Assembly (NCBI GenBank): GCA_964406605.1 | Contig: CAYOSF010000007.1 | Location: 190,225 to 254,224, forward strand | Length of the DNA: 64,000 bases | DNA from: CAYOSF01 sp964406605 | GTDB lineage: Bacteria; Chloroflexota; Dehalococcoidia; DSTF01; RBG-16-68-14 | Reading direction: 5' to 3' | Part shown: in pieces, positions 41,535-50,386 of the stretch | How the letters are laid out: each line of letters begins with the position of its first letter | How positions within the stretch are numbered: position 1 is the first letter of the stretch | The notes under the pieces: model-generated | What the model was told of the DNA's origin: nothing | The model's input: only the letters and a program-made list of their open reading frames with translations | The model's database searches: none | Translations under genes and position numbers: made by a program

Positions 41535-44123
41535 TCAAGGGGTGTCTGTCTCGCTGGTCCAACGTTCGAGCGCCATCTCCGCCCGCGCGTAGCGACCGGG
41601 CACGGCTCGCTGCCACTCGCCGGGCAGAAGGATGGTTTGAGGCGAACCCCGGAAGAACTTGAAACGATAGTAGAGGATGCCGGTCAGGTGGAACTGGACC
41701 TGGCTGGTCGCCAGGCGCAGCTCGGACCGCAGCGCGTCCACCACTTCCGCCGGCACCTCTCCCGCCGGATAGGAGTCGCCCAGGAGCACCAGCGCCTCCA
41801 CTTCGTCGAGCTGGCCCGCCCGAAGCCACTGCTCGCGGGCCTTCTCCAACTCGCCGCGGGCGGCATACCAACGGCCAAGCGCCGTCCGGGCCCTACCGTG
41901 GTCCGGCTGAAGATCGAGCACTTGGTCGAGGAGGACGAGCGCCTCGTCCAGCATGCCGTCATCGATGAGCGCCTCCGCCAGCGTTACTTTGCCGTCCTCG
42001 TTCCCGGGGTGGGCTGCCACGTCATCTCGGCAAGCGACCAGCGCCTCTTCTCTGGTGAGAGGCCCGGCCGGTACACCTGCCACCGTGAGCCGAAGAAGCC
42101 CGCACGGGTTGAAGATGATCGCAGACTGCCCGACGATGTCCGGGAATCGTGCCAGGCGAAAGGGGCTCTCGCTCCAGAAGGAGGAATCGGCAAGGCCCAT
42201 GTCCAGGAAGAGGGCTTTCGAGTAGGCCCTGACCGCGTCGTCACCCCAGTTGGTCTTCTCCAACGCTGTTCCGGCGGCCAGCACCACGGCCGGGTCCTTG
42301 CTCGCGAATTCGAGCGCCGCCAGGGCCTCCGTTCGCGCCTCCTGTCGTTCGCCCGCCTCGGCATACAGCAGGGCCAGGTTGGTGTGACCGATGGCGCTGC
42401 GTGGCTCCAGATCCAGGCCCTTCTCCAACTGGCCGATGGCCTCGTCTAGCAGAGTCGGGTTCCTGGTGGTGAGGTACCACTGACCCTGGACCAGGCCCAG
42501 CTGGAATCGGTAGATCGCGAACTGCGGGTCCAGGTCCACTGCCCGCTGGGCGTCCTCCACTGCCTCCGGCCAGCGCTGGGCGTTGGCATTGGACAGGCCG
42601 TTGCTGTAGTGAAAGTGGGCGATGTCCAGCCGGCCCCACGTGATGAGCAGGCCCGCCAGCGCAACAGGTATGGCGGTGCGCGCAGCCATGTGCAGCGCCC
42701 CGCCCAGACTGGGCCAGGGCGCCCCAGCTACGTCCGCCCGCTCCACGTTTGCGTCCTGTTCCCGCAGGCTGAGGACCGCGATCGCGCCCACGGCCGCCAG
42801 AGCCACAAGCGGTCCCTTGAACCCGTTGGGTGCGTCGAACAGGCTGAAGGTGGCGAAGGCGGCGAGGGAGCCCGCGCATGCTACGATACTGAGCCGGGCG
42901 TCGCCTTCGGTCTTGCGCATGCCCCGAACGAGCAGCCAGGTCAGCACGCCTGCCAGCGCCGCCGCGGCCAGCACCCCAAGTGCGCCCATGTCGACGGTCG
43001 TCTGCAGGAATCCATTGTGAGAGTGGAACGCGTGATTTGGATACTGGCCGCTGTATTCCGGGTAGAGGAGAGCATAGATGCCAGGGCCCGTGCCCAGCAT
43101 CGGGTAGTCGGCGATCATCTCGGTCCCCGCCTGCATGACGTCCAGACGGGGCACGCCGGACGGACGGAATAGCCAGAGGGGCCTCGCCTGCACGTGCTGC
43201 ACCACGAAGGCCGCTACCAGTACCGCCAGTGCCAGCAGCAGCGCCGATGCTCCCGCGATGAACCGTTGCTGAGGCGTCGCAGGGCGAAGCTCTCGGAGCA
43301 AGGTTCGGCCGCCTGGCGTGACGCCGGCCAGCAGCCCCACTGTCGTCAGGCTGCCTGCAGCGACGGCTAGCCACGCGGACCGCGTGAGGGACAGAAAGAT
43401 GGCCAGCACGACTACCAGTGCTGCCAGCGCTGCCAGCGCCCTTACCGCTTTCGGCAGCGGACGGAGCACCGTCACCAGGAAGAAGGGCACGCTCATCGCC
43501 AGGATGCCGCCGAGCAGGTTCGGATGGTCGCCCACGTCGTGCACCTTGGGCACGGTCGCCGGTACCAGGTCACCCAGGGATAGGCTGCCCCGCACCGCGT
43601 CCGTGAGCTGGAGCCAGTCGACGTAGTCGCTTCCCACGACCCAGACCGCCTTAACGGCGGCGGCGAGCATCGCCAGCATCAGCGCCATCTCCAACTGCCA
43701 GCGTTGGAGCAGCCCGCCGTCCGACAGGACGTAGAAGACGGCGATGGCCATGAGGGCGGTGAGAGTCACTTCCAGGCTGACCCGCCAATCGAGCGAGGTG
43801 GCCGTGGTCAGAAGGTAGACTCCCAGCAGCGCCACGAGCGGCACGTCGAGCACGCTCCCGCCGGGAAGACGTCGCGTGGCTATAAGGAAGATGAGGTACG
43901 GGATGAGGACCAGGCCGGTCACCAGATGCAGTTTCACCGTCGCTGGGAACGCGTCCAGTTCGAGGAACGGAAGCGGTGTGATCAGGTAGTAGCCGAGCCA
44001 GGACGCGGCAATGCAGACCGTGCCCAGGCCAAGCGCGGGGGCAAGGAGAGAGGCCCCGCCTGGGAGCGTGGGCCGTGAATCGTCAGCGTTCGGTTCAGTC
44101 GAGGGCGGCGATGATGCTGCCAT
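41535..44123 (-). CDS. O-antigen ligase-like (Wzy/WaaL) protein with C-terminal TPR domain
   Basis: An 862-residue fusion. Residues about 25-480 are 10-12 membrane helices of the Wzy_C/O-antigen ligase type, with the large external loop including GTGPGIYALLYPEYSGQYPNHAFHSHNGFLQTTVDMGALGV, the family His region. Residues about 520-830 hold tetratricopeptide repeats (WPEAVEDAQRAVDLDPQFAIYRFQLGLV; GHTNLALLYAEAGERQEARTEALAAL; DEALVLLDQVLDLQPDHGRARTALGRWY). It probably joins or polymerises surface polysaccharide at the outer face of the membrane, with TPRs for protein contacts. A similar gene precedes it on the same strand, 119 bp upstream. Confidence 0.88.
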   Translation of the reverse strand: MAASSPPSTEPNADDSRPTLPGGASLLAPALGLGTVCIAASWLGYYLITPLPFLELDAFPATVKLHLVTGLVLIPYLIFLIATRRLPGGSVLDVPLVALLGVYLLTTATSLDWRVSLEVTLTALMAIAVFYVLSDGGLLQRWQLEMALMLAMLAAAVKAVWVVGSDYVDWLQLTDAVRGSLSLGDLVPATVPKVHDVGDHPNLLGGILAMSVPFFLVTVLRPLPKAVRALAALAALVVVLAIFLSLTRSAWLAVAAGSLTTVGLLAGVTPGGRTLLRELRPATPQQRFIAGASALLLALAVLVAAFVVQHVQARPLWLFRPSGVPRLDVMQAGTEMIADYPMLGTGPGIYALLYPEYSGQYPNHAFHSHNGFLQTTVDMGALGVLAAAALAGVLTWLLVRGMRKTEGDARLSIVACAGSLAAFATFSLFDAPNGFKGPLVALAAVGAIAVLSLREQDANVERADVAGAPWPSLGGALHMAARTAIPVALAGLLITWGRLDIAHFHYSNGLSNANAQRWPEAVEDAQRAVDLDPQFAIYRFQLGLVQGQWYLTTRNPTLLDEAIGQLEKGLDLEPRSAIGHTNLALLYAEAGERQEARTEALAALEFASKDPAVVLAAGTALEKTNWGDDAVRAYSKALFLDMGLADSSFWSESPFRLARFPDIVGQSAIIFNPCGLLRLTVAGVPAGPLTREEALVACRDDVAAHPGNEDGKVTLAEALIDDGMLDEALVLLDQVLDLQPDHGRARTALGRWYAARGELEKAREQWLRAGQLDEVEALVLLGDSYPAGEVPAEVVDALRSELRLATSQVQFHLTGILYYRFKFFRGSPQTILLPGEWQRAVPGRYARAEMALERWTSETDTP

Positions 44124-44242
44124 CTCCGTCCCTGAGCGCGGCCATCAGCGATGCATAGCTGCTCACGCGCTCTACCGTAGCCGGGCGCGTGGTAGCCGTC
44201 AAATGACACGCGGGCCGAGATGACCGACCGATTCCGGCCGAG

Positions 44243-46129
44243 CTAGTCGCAGGCCATGGTCCAGCAGTACACTTCGAGCCGGTGTTCCAGCGCTCGGTCT
44301 TCGAAGCCCAATCTCGCGTAGTGGTCACCCACGAATTGGCGGACCGGCGCGTTGTACGGGTCCAGCCTAACCGCGTCCTCCAGCAAGTCGAAGGTGTCTT
44401 CGACGGGCGTCCTGTCCACCTGCGCGAGCTGGAAGGTGGCCATCGCGAGGAGCAGGGTGTGATAGGCACTCGGCTCGAATCGAGATAGGAGTGTCTCGTA
44501 CGTTTCGATGGCCCGTCCGAGCGCGTCGGCCGGCTCGATCGCTCCCGCTGCGGAGCGCTCGCGTGCCTGTCCTTCCATGATCAGATAATCGTCCTGGAGC
44601 GGATTGAGGGTGACGGCTCGCCCGGCCAGCCGCGCCGCCTCCGCGTAGTCGCCCCGGCCGATCGCGCTCCTTGCCTGAGCGGCCGACAGGTCGGCGGCGG
44701 TCATGGTGGCGGCCCAGCCGAGTGACATCACACCGACCAGCGCCAGCGCCACGGCGGCCGTCCCGGCGGCCAACGTGCCGGACTCTGGCGGCTCGCCAGC
44801 TTCCCGACCGCTGCCGGGCGACGGAGTCGCCAGGAGGCCGGCCGTCGCCCCGAGGAGTAGCCACAAGACCCAGGTGGTCATGGCTTCGCTGAAACCGAAG
44901 AAGAGAGCCATGAGGTAGCCCACGATTGCTGCGGCCAGGGCGAGGAGCGCCGCGCGCGAGGCGAAGTCGTCCGTGGCCAGTGTCCGGCGTCCCGCGTGCC
45001 AGAGAACGGCTCCGACGAGCGCAAGGAAAGCAAGGAAGCCCAGCACTCCGGTTCCCGAGGCGAGATCCAGGAGCAGGTTGTGGGCGCTCTCCGGAGCAAC
45101 GTTGGCCGTGCCAATGCCTTCCAGGTCGGGGCGGTCGCGATACTCGGCGAAGCGTATGGTGAAGGCGTCCTGCCCGTGGCCCAGCAGCGGCCGGTCCGCT
45201 GTCATCCGTATCGCCATTCGCCAAAGGCTGAGCCGGGTTCCCGCGGAGTCGTCCCGGGGCGCACTGAGCGGCCCGCCGCGTGCGGTCGCCTGCCCCAGCG
45301 CGGCGCGTCCCTTTGGCAGTCCGACGAACAGGAGCGACCCAAGCGTCACAAGCAGCAGCACGACCGCGATCCCCGCGGTGCCGGCCAGCGCCCATTGCGA
45401 AGGCCGCGGATGCGCGCCGATGCGGAAGTAGCGGAACCAGAGGATGGCGGCCACTGTCCAGATCACGATGGACACGGACGCGGCCACGTACGCGGCCCGG
45501 CTGAGCGTGAACAAGAGGGCGAGGAGCATCGCCAACATGCCGATCCCCAGTGCCGCGCGCTGCCATCGCTCCCGTGCGATCAGAATGAGGAAGGCCGAAG
45601 CGTTGATGACGGCGACGAGATAGGCGCCGAAGGCGTTCGCCTGGCCCAATGTTGCGGCGGGTCTGTTCAGCGCCTGGCCTGACCACTCGATCCAGTCCAG
45701 CCCAGCCTTCTGGATCAGGGCATAGATTGCCGTTGCCAACCCGCCGGCGAAGAGGCCGAGCAGCAGCCAACGCAGGTCCCGGGGCGTGCGCACGGCGGTC
45801 GCGGCGATGATGAAGAGCAGCATGTAGAGGAGCGTGGCCGCTAGACCCTGGTAGCGGAGGTGCTCGCCCATCAAGCTCCGCCGCCAGTCGATCGCGAAGA
45901 CAAGGGCGAGCACATTGACGACGAGGAACGCGACCGCGGGCAGCCAGAGCGTTGCCGGCCAGCGACCGGCCGGCCAGCGCTCGCGCGCCACCACGACGGC
46001 GCCCCAGATGAGGGCAACGCCGGTGAAGGTGGCTGTCGTCACCAGCTTGGGCAGCACCACGTCGTCCTGGAGAGGAGCCACGACCACGAGGGGGACGATC
46101 GCGGCGAACAGGACGAGGAGGAAGAGCAT
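44243..46129 (-). CDS. Second O-antigen ligase-like protein with TPR tail
   Basis: A 628-residue paralogue of the downstream gene. It starts with a membrane helix (MLFLLVLFAAIVPLVVVAPL), has about 11 helices, the family motif in LGHGQDAFTIRFAEYRDRPDLEGIGTANVAPESAHNLLLDLASGTGVLGFLAFL, and ends with two or three TPR units (YAEAARLAGRAVTLNPLQDDYLIMEGQARERSA; DLLEDAVRLDPYNAPVRQFVGDHYARLGF). AGGAGA precedes the ATG. The TPR part is shorter than in its neighbour. It probably acts on the same or a related surface glycan. Confidence 0.88.
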   Translation of the reverse strand: MLFLLVLFAAIVPLVVVAPLQDDVVLPKLVTTATFTGVALIWGAVVVARERWPAGRWPATLWLPAVAFLVVNVLALVFAIDWRRSLMGEHLRYQGLAATLLYMLLFIIAATAVRTPRDLRWLLLGLFAGGLATAIYALIQKAGLDWIEWSGQALNRPAATLGQANAFGAYLVAVINASAFLILIARERWQRAALGIGMLAMLLALLFTLSRAAYVAASVSIVIWTVAAILWFRYFRIGAHPRPSQWALAGTAGIAVVLLLVTLGSLLFVGLPKGRAALGQATARGGPLSAPRDDSAGTRLSLWRMAIRMTADRPLLGHGQDAFTIRFAEYRDRPDLEGIGTANVAPESAHNLLLDLASGTGVLGFLAFLALVGAVLWHAGRRTLATDDFASRAALLALAAAIVGYLMALFFGFSEAMTTWVLWLLLGATAGLLATPSPGSGREAGEPPESGTLAAGTAAVALALVGVMSLGWAATMTAADLSAAQARSAIGRGDYAEAARLAGRAVTLNPLQDDYLIMEGQARERSAAGAIEPADALGRAIETYETLLSRFEPSAYHTLLLAMATFQLAQVDRTPVEDTFDLLEDAVRLDPYNAPVRQFVGDHYARLGFEDRALEHRLEVYCWTMACD

Positions 46130-46241
46130 CTACGTCTCCTAGAGCGGAAGTGCCTCGCGCAGGCCGGCGAGCTGGCCGGGCCATCCATGCACCCGACAAC
46201 GATCCTGAGATCGTGACTTCACGGGTCGCAAGGGCGCGCGC

Positions 46242-46577
46242 CTAACCTAGCCCCAACGGATTGTGGAAGCAGGTTCGCTCCCCGGTGTGGCAGGCCGGAC
46301 CCATGGGGCGCACGCGCACGACTACGGCGTCGCCGTCGCAGTCGACGGCAATGCTCTCGACGTGCTGAACGTTGCCGGACGTGTCGCCTTTGCGCATGAG
46401 CTGATTGTGGGACCGGCTGAACCGCCACACCTGCTTCGACTCGCGCGTGCGGCGAAGCGCTTCCTCATCCATGTAGAACAGTGTGAGCACCTCGCCCGTC
46501 TGTGCGTCCTGAATGATGGCCGGGATCAGTCCGTCGCCTTTTGTGAAATCCACCTCCACCGTCCGGTCTCCGCTCAT
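46242..46577 (-). CDS. hisI: Phosphoribosyl-AMP cyclohydrolase HisI
   Basis: HisI opens the purine ring of phosphoribosyl-AMP, third step of histidine synthesis. The 111-residue monofunctional form has GLIPAIIQDAQTGEVLTLFYMDEEAL, WRFSRSHNQLMRKGDTSGN, and metal ligands in AVDCDGDAVVVRV and GPACHTGERTCF. There is no fused HisE, so phosphoribosyl-ATP pyrophosphatase must be elsewhere. The frame is open far upstream through hisF, but MSGDRTVEVDF at 46577 is the family N-terminus and lies 16 bp after hisF. Confidence 0.95.
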   Translation of the reverse strand: MSGDRTVEVDFTKGDGLIPAIIQDAQTGEVLTLFYMDEEALRRTRESKQVWRFSRSHNQLMRKGDTSGNVQHVESIAVDCDGDAVVVRVRPMGPACHTGERTCFHNPLGLG

Positions 46578-46593
46578 GTTGCGCCCGTCCTCG

Positions 46594-47352
46594 CTAGAGC
46601 CGCACCGGGATCCCGCGCGCGGCCAGGTACTCCTTCGTCTCACGAATGCTGTAGGTGCCGAAGTGGAAGATGCTGGCCGCCAGCACCGCATCCGCCTTTC
46701 CCTCCAGAACCGCCTCCGCCATGTGGCGTGGCTCCCCGCACCCACCGGAGGCGATGACCGGTACCTCGACCGCCTCAGACACCGCCCGAGTGAACGGTAG
46801 ATCGTATCCGGTAAGGTGACCGTCGGTGTCCATTGAGGTGAGCAGCAGCTCGCCCGCGCCCAACTCGACAACGCGCCTCGTCCACTCGAGCGCATCCAGC
46901 CCCGTGGGCTGCCGACCGCCATGCGTATACACTTCCCACTTGCCCTCTGCCACTCCCTTGCCGTCGACGGCAACAACGATGTTCTGGCTGCCGAAACGCT
47001 CCGCGCAGCGCGCCACCACCTGCGGGTCCGCGACCGCGGCCGTGTTGAGCGATACCTTGTCGGCGCCCAGCTCCAGCAGCACGCGGACGTCGTCGGCGCT
47101 GCGCACGCCGCCGCCGACGGTGAACGGAATGAAGACCTGGTCCGCAACGCGGGCAACCATGTCGTACACCGTCTGGCGGTCGTCCGAGGAGGCGGTGATG
47201 TCGAGGAAGACCAGTTCATCCGCTCCTTGCTCCTCGTAGACGCTCGCCAGTTCGACCGGATCGCCGGCGTCGCGAAGCTCGACGAATGAGATGCCTTTCA
47301 CCACGCGCCCGCGGTCGACGTCGAAACAGGGGATGATACGTTTGGTGAGCAT
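46594..47352 (-). CDS. hisF: Imidazole glycerol phosphate synthase subunit HisF
   Basis: HisF makes imidazole glycerol phosphate and AICAR using ammonia from HisH. The 252-residue TIM barrel has RIIPCFDVDRGRVVKG with catalytic Asp11, FTVGGGVRSADDV, VVAVDGKG with the second catalytic Asp near residue 130, and VIASGGCGEPRHM. It lies 13 bp downstream of hisA and 16 bp before hisI, as a tight unit. Confidence 0.97.
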   Translation of the reverse strand: MLTKRIIPCFDVDRGRVVKGISFVELRDAGDPVELASVYEEQGADELVFLDITASSDDRQTVYDMVARVADQVFIPFTVGGGVRSADDVRVLLELGADKVSLNTAAVADPQVVARCAERFGSQNIVVAVDGKGVAEGKWEVYTHGGRQPTGLDALEWTRRVVELGAGELLLTSMDTDGHLTGYDLPFTRAVSEAVEVPVIASGGCGEPRHMAEAVLEGKADAVLAASIFHFGTYSIRETKEYLAARGIPVRL

Positions 47353-47365
47353 GACGGATAGAATT

Positions 47366-48079
47366 CTACCGTACCGCCGCCAGCGCCTCTTTCAGGTCAA
47401 CTCGTCCGTCGTAGAGGGCGCGGCCGACGATAGCGCCTTCGACGCCGAGTTCGGCCAGGCGCACCAGATGCACCACTTCGGCCACCCCGCCGGCGGCGAT
47501 AATCGGCGTCTCCGTCGCCTCCGTCAGCGCCCGGACCGCCTCGAAGTTGGGGGAGGTGAGCATGCCGTCGCGGGCGATGTCCGTGTACACGAAGCGCCCT
47601 ACTCCCGCGTCCGCGAGCCGGTGCAGCAGCGTCGCCGCGCGTTCGCCGGTCGTCTCCCGCCAGCCCTCCGCCGCGACGATACCGTCGCGGGCGTCGATGG
47701 AGACCACGATTCGCTCCCCGTGACGGCGGCAGGCCTCGGCCGCCAGATCGGGGTCGCGGACCGCGGCCGTGCCCATCACGACTCGGTCCGCCCCCGCCGC
47801 CACCCAGTAATCGACCGCGTCCAGGTCACGGATGCCGCCGCCCACCTGCACCGGCAGGTCCACGGTTTCAATGATGCGCTGCGCGCTGTCCGCGTTGACG
47901 GACCGTCCCTCCCGGGCGCCGTCCAGGTCGACCACATGCAGGCGGCGCGCTCCCTCCGCCGCCCAGCGCCGGGCGATCGCCACCGGGTCATCGGAGAAGA
48001 CGATCTCCCTATCGTAGTCGCCCTGCACCAGACGGACGCAGCGGCCGCCGCGCAGATCGATGGCCGGGATCACCTCCAC
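47366..48079 (-). CDS. hisA: Phosphoribosyl isomerase HisA
   Basis: HisA isomerises ProFAR to PRFAR in histidine synthesis. The 237-residue barrel has EVIPAIDLRGGRCVRLVQGDYDREIVFSDDP with catalytic Asp8, PVQVGGGIRDLDAVDYW, and VVSIDARDGIVAAEGWRE with the second Asp. Length and motifs are standard. It follows the 2TM gene by 14 bp and precedes hisF by 13 bp. It could also act in tryptophan synthesis as PriA, but nothing here requires that. Confidence 0.96.
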   Translation of the reverse strand: MEVIPAIDLRGGRCVRLVQGDYDREIVFSDDPVAIARRWAAEGARRLHVVDLDGAREGRSVNADSAQRIIETVDLPVQVGGGIRDLDAVDYWVAAGADRVVMGTAAVRDPDLAAEACRRHGERIVVSIDARDGIVAAEGWRETTGERAATLLHRLADAGVGRFVYTDIARDGMLTSPNFEAVRALTEATETPIIAAGGVAEVVHLVRLAELGVEGAIVGRALYDGRVDLKEALAAVR

Positions 48080-48093
48080 CGGGGTATCCTTCG

Positions 48094-48507
48094 TCAGCCG
48101 TCCCGGCGCCGGCGCAACTCACGCTGGATCAGGCGCTCCTCCATGTCCCGCCCCCAAAGGAGCGGGGCGACGAAGGTGGACACGAACTCCCAGGCCAGGA
48201 AGACGCCCCACACGAGAGCCACCCATTTGGACCAGTTCACGCCACTGCCGCTGCCTCCCGTCAGCCAGTCGATAAGCACGAAGACACCGTTGAGGGCGAG
48301 AAAGGTGAAGGCATGCCGGAAAAAGCGCAGGCGGCGGCGCACCTGCTTGCGCACAACCCGGTACTCTCCGGAATCGTCGCTCTCCATGTCGATGACGTCC
48401 TCCTCATCCCAGGGCCCGATGCTGACACGACCTCGCCTGCCCCCGCCCACATGGACGTGGAAGAAGGGGAAGTCGATGTCGACCTGTTCGTCGTCTCTCG
48501 GACTCAT
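48094..48507 (-). CDS. 2TM domain protein within the his operon
   Basis: A 137-residue membrane protein with an acidic N-terminus (MSPRDDEQVDIDFPFFHVHVGG), a basic patch, and two membrane helices (FRHAFTFLALNGVFVLIDWL and WVALVWGVFLAWEFVSTFVAPLLW) followed by a basic tail. It resembles the 2TM domain found in some bacterial regulators and histidine-kinase-linked proteins. It has no known role in histidine synthesis, yet it sits 36 bp after hisH and 14 bp before hisA on the same strand, clearly in the operon. Confidence 0.75.
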   Translation of the reverse strand: MSPRDDEQVDIDFPFFHVHVGGGRRGRVSIGPWDEEDVIDMESDDSGEYRVVRKQVRRRLRFFRHAFTFLALNGVFVLIDWLTGGSGSGVNWSKWVALVWGVFLAWEFVSTFVAPLLWGRDMEERLIQRELRRRRDG

Positions 48508-48543
48508 ACGGTGCCTCCGGAATCACCGGTCTGCGTTCCGCCG

Positions 48544-49185
48544 TCAGCAGCCCGTCAAGAAGTTGCGATAGAGTTGCAGTCCCACCTGACCGCTCTTCTC
48601 TGGGTGAAACTGCGTGGCAACCAGCCCGTCCCGGGCGATCACCGAAGCGAAGGATACCCCATACTCCGTCCGGCCGATGATCACCGATGAGTCCTCCGGG
48701 TCCGGGTAGTAGCCGTGCACGAAGTAGAAGTAGCTGCCGTTGGGGACGCCGGCAAAGACCGGATGCTCGCGGAGCTGCTCGACTCGGTTCCAGCCCATGT
48801 GCGGTACCTTGAGTGCTCCTCCGGACTGCGGATCATGCCCCGCGCGGTCGAACCGCCGCACCCGGCCGGGGACGATGTCCAGACAGGCGTGCTCCCCGCC
48901 CTCCTCGCTAACAGTGAGAAGCACCTGCAGGCCCATGCATATTCCCAGGAAGGGGCGCTCCTCCCGGAAGTACTCCCGTAGCGGCTCTACGAAACCCCGC
49001 TCCTGGAGGTGGCGCATCGTGTCGGCGGCCGCGCCCACGCCGGGCATGACGACTGCCTCGGCCCGGTCGAGGGCGCGGGGGTCCGCCGTCACGTCCGGCT
49101 CGAACCCGACGTGCTGGACGGCGCGGGCCACGCTGCGCAGGTTCCCGGCGCCGTAATCGAGGACGACGACTCGCTTGCCGCCCAT
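48544..49185 (-). CDS. hisH: Imidazole glycerol phosphate synthase glutaminase HisH
   Basis: HisH releases ammonia from glutamine for HisF. The 213-residue class I amidotransferase has VVVLDYGAGNLRSVARA, the nucleophile Cys in PFLGICMGLQVLL, and the His-Glu pair in ATQFHPEKSGQVG. It heads the group hisH-2TM-hisA-hisF-hisI. A minus-strand TACAAT lies nine bases before its ATG, so its mRNA may have almost no leader. Confidence 0.96.
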   Translation of the reverse strand: MGGKRVVVLDYGAGNLRSVARAVQHVGFEPDVTADPRALDRAEAVVMPGVGAAADTMRHLQERGFVEPLREYFREERPFLGICMGLQVLLTVSEEGGEHACLDIVPGRVRRFDRAGHDPQSGGALKVPHMGWNRVEQLREHPVFAGVPNGSYFYFVHGYYPDPEDSSVIIGRTEYGVSFASVIARDGLVATQFHPEKSGQVGLQLYRNFLTGC

Positions 49186-49194
49186 GGTGCGCCC

Positions 49195-49200
49195 ATTGTA
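49195..49200 (-). promoter_or_regulatory. -10 box of the hisH operon
   Basis: On the minus strand GCTACAATGG, with TACAAT nine bases before the hisH ATG. Transcription should start at about base -3 to +1 of the coding sequence. Confidence 0.5.
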
Positions 49201-49262
49201 GCATGGCGCTCCGACGCGCTCGTCTGCAGCAAACCGCCCCGTCGAAACCGGCTGCGTATCCG

Positions 49263-49268
49263 TATAAT
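49263..49268 (+). promoter_or_regulatory. -10 box of the WYL regulator gene
   Basis: Consensus TATAAT nine bases before the GTG at 49278. A TCGAAA at 49242-49247 is a weak -35 candidate with a short 15-bp spacer. Confidence 0.55.
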
Positions 49269-49277
49269 GAAGGCCCT

Positions 49278-50207
49278 GTGAAGCAGATGGACCGCCGGCT
49301 GCTGATCTTGATGCGCCTCCGAGAGGAGACGCCGGTGCGCGCTGAGGATCTGGCCGTGGAGTGTGAGTGCTCGGTGCGCACCGTGTACCGAGACATCGAC
49401 GCGCTCTGCCAGGCCGGCGTGCCGGTTGCGGCCATGCCCGGCGAGGGATACCGGCTCGCGCCCGGCTATCACTTGGCGCCGGTCGCCTTTACTACGGAGG
49501 AGGCGGTGCAGTTGCTGCTGGGCGGCGACCTGGCGCTCAGGTTGGGGACGGCAGGTGAGCGAGATGCCGCTCGGACGGCCGCGGCGAAGGTCGAGGCCGT
49601 GCTAGGTCCGGAGACACGCCGACAGGTCGACCATCTGCGGGAACGCATTCGCGTGTCAGACTGGATGCACATACAGAGATCCTCGTGGCTCCCGATCCTC
49701 CAACAGGCTGTGATCCACGACCGCGTTATTTGGCTCCGCTACCACTCCTTCAGTTCGGACGAGCTCACCGAACGTCAAGTGGAGCCATACTTCCTTGTCT
49801 TCTACGGGGACGATTGGCACGTCGTGGGCCGCTGCCGCCTGAGGGAAGAAATCCGGGATTTCCGAGCCAGCCGCATACGTGAGGCCGAGCTGCTCCCTGA
49901 ACGTTTCGATCGGCCGGAGCATGTGGAGCCGGAGATGGAGGACGATCGTCCAGCGCCGCCGGAGGTGCGGGTCTGGATTGAAGAGTCCGCCGTGCCCTGG
50001 GCGCGCGAGTCACCGGCGCCGGGCCTTGACAGATGGGAGACAGCGGAAGGCGGCTGCGTCTTTGTGTTTCGGCCCTGGGGCTTCCGGCGATTGGTGGCGT
50101 GGATCCTCAGTTGGGGCGTGTCGGCTCGCGTGCTTTCGCCGGCGGAGGTCGTGGCACGCGTCCGCCGGGAGGCCGAGGCGCTCGTTCGGACCTACGCCGA
50201 GGCGTAG
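49278..50207 (+). CDS. WYL domain transcriptional regulator
   Basis: A 309-residue regulator: an N-terminal helix-turn-helix (LLILMRLREETPVRAEDLAVECECSVRTVYRDIDALCQAGVPV), a linker GEGYRLAPGYHLAPVAFTTEEAVQLLL, then a WYL domain (HDRVIWLRYHSFSSDELTERQVEPYFLVFYGDDWHVVGRCRLREEIRDFRASRI) and a WCX-like C-terminus. Such proteins sense ligands, including nucleic acid, through the WYL fold and often control DNA-repair or defence genes. The GTG at 49278 (VKQMDRR) or the ATG at 49287 is the start; a TATAAT lies nine bases before the GTG. It is divergent from the his operon, 92 bp apart. Confidence 0.88.
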   Translation: MKQMDRRLLILMRLREETPVRAEDLAVECECSVRTVYRDIDALCQAGVPVAAMPGEGYRLAPGYHLAPVAFTTEEAVQLLLGGDLALRLGTAGERDAARTAAAKVEAVLGPETRRQVDHLRERIRVSDWMHIQRSSWLPILQQAVIHDRVIWLRYHSFSSDELTERQVEPYFLVFYGDDWHVVGRCRLREEIRDFRASRIREAELLPERFDRPEHVEPEMEDDRPAPPEVRVWIEESAVPWARESPAPGLDRWETAEGGCVFVFRPWGFRRLVAWILSWGVSARVLSPAEVVARVRREAEALVRTYAEA

Positions 50208-50386
50208 TCGGCGTATCTCTCGTCTGCGACCACTACTGACAACCCGCTGTCGCGGCAGCGGCGTACTCTGGAGACACACCAGCGCGGGCAGGCTTGTCGG
50301 CATGCCGGGCGGCCCCAGGTCGTGCCTTTCAAGGCGGCATGGCTGCCGGCCCCGATCGTCAGTGGCGCCGAGAGGGGGAAGGAGAG

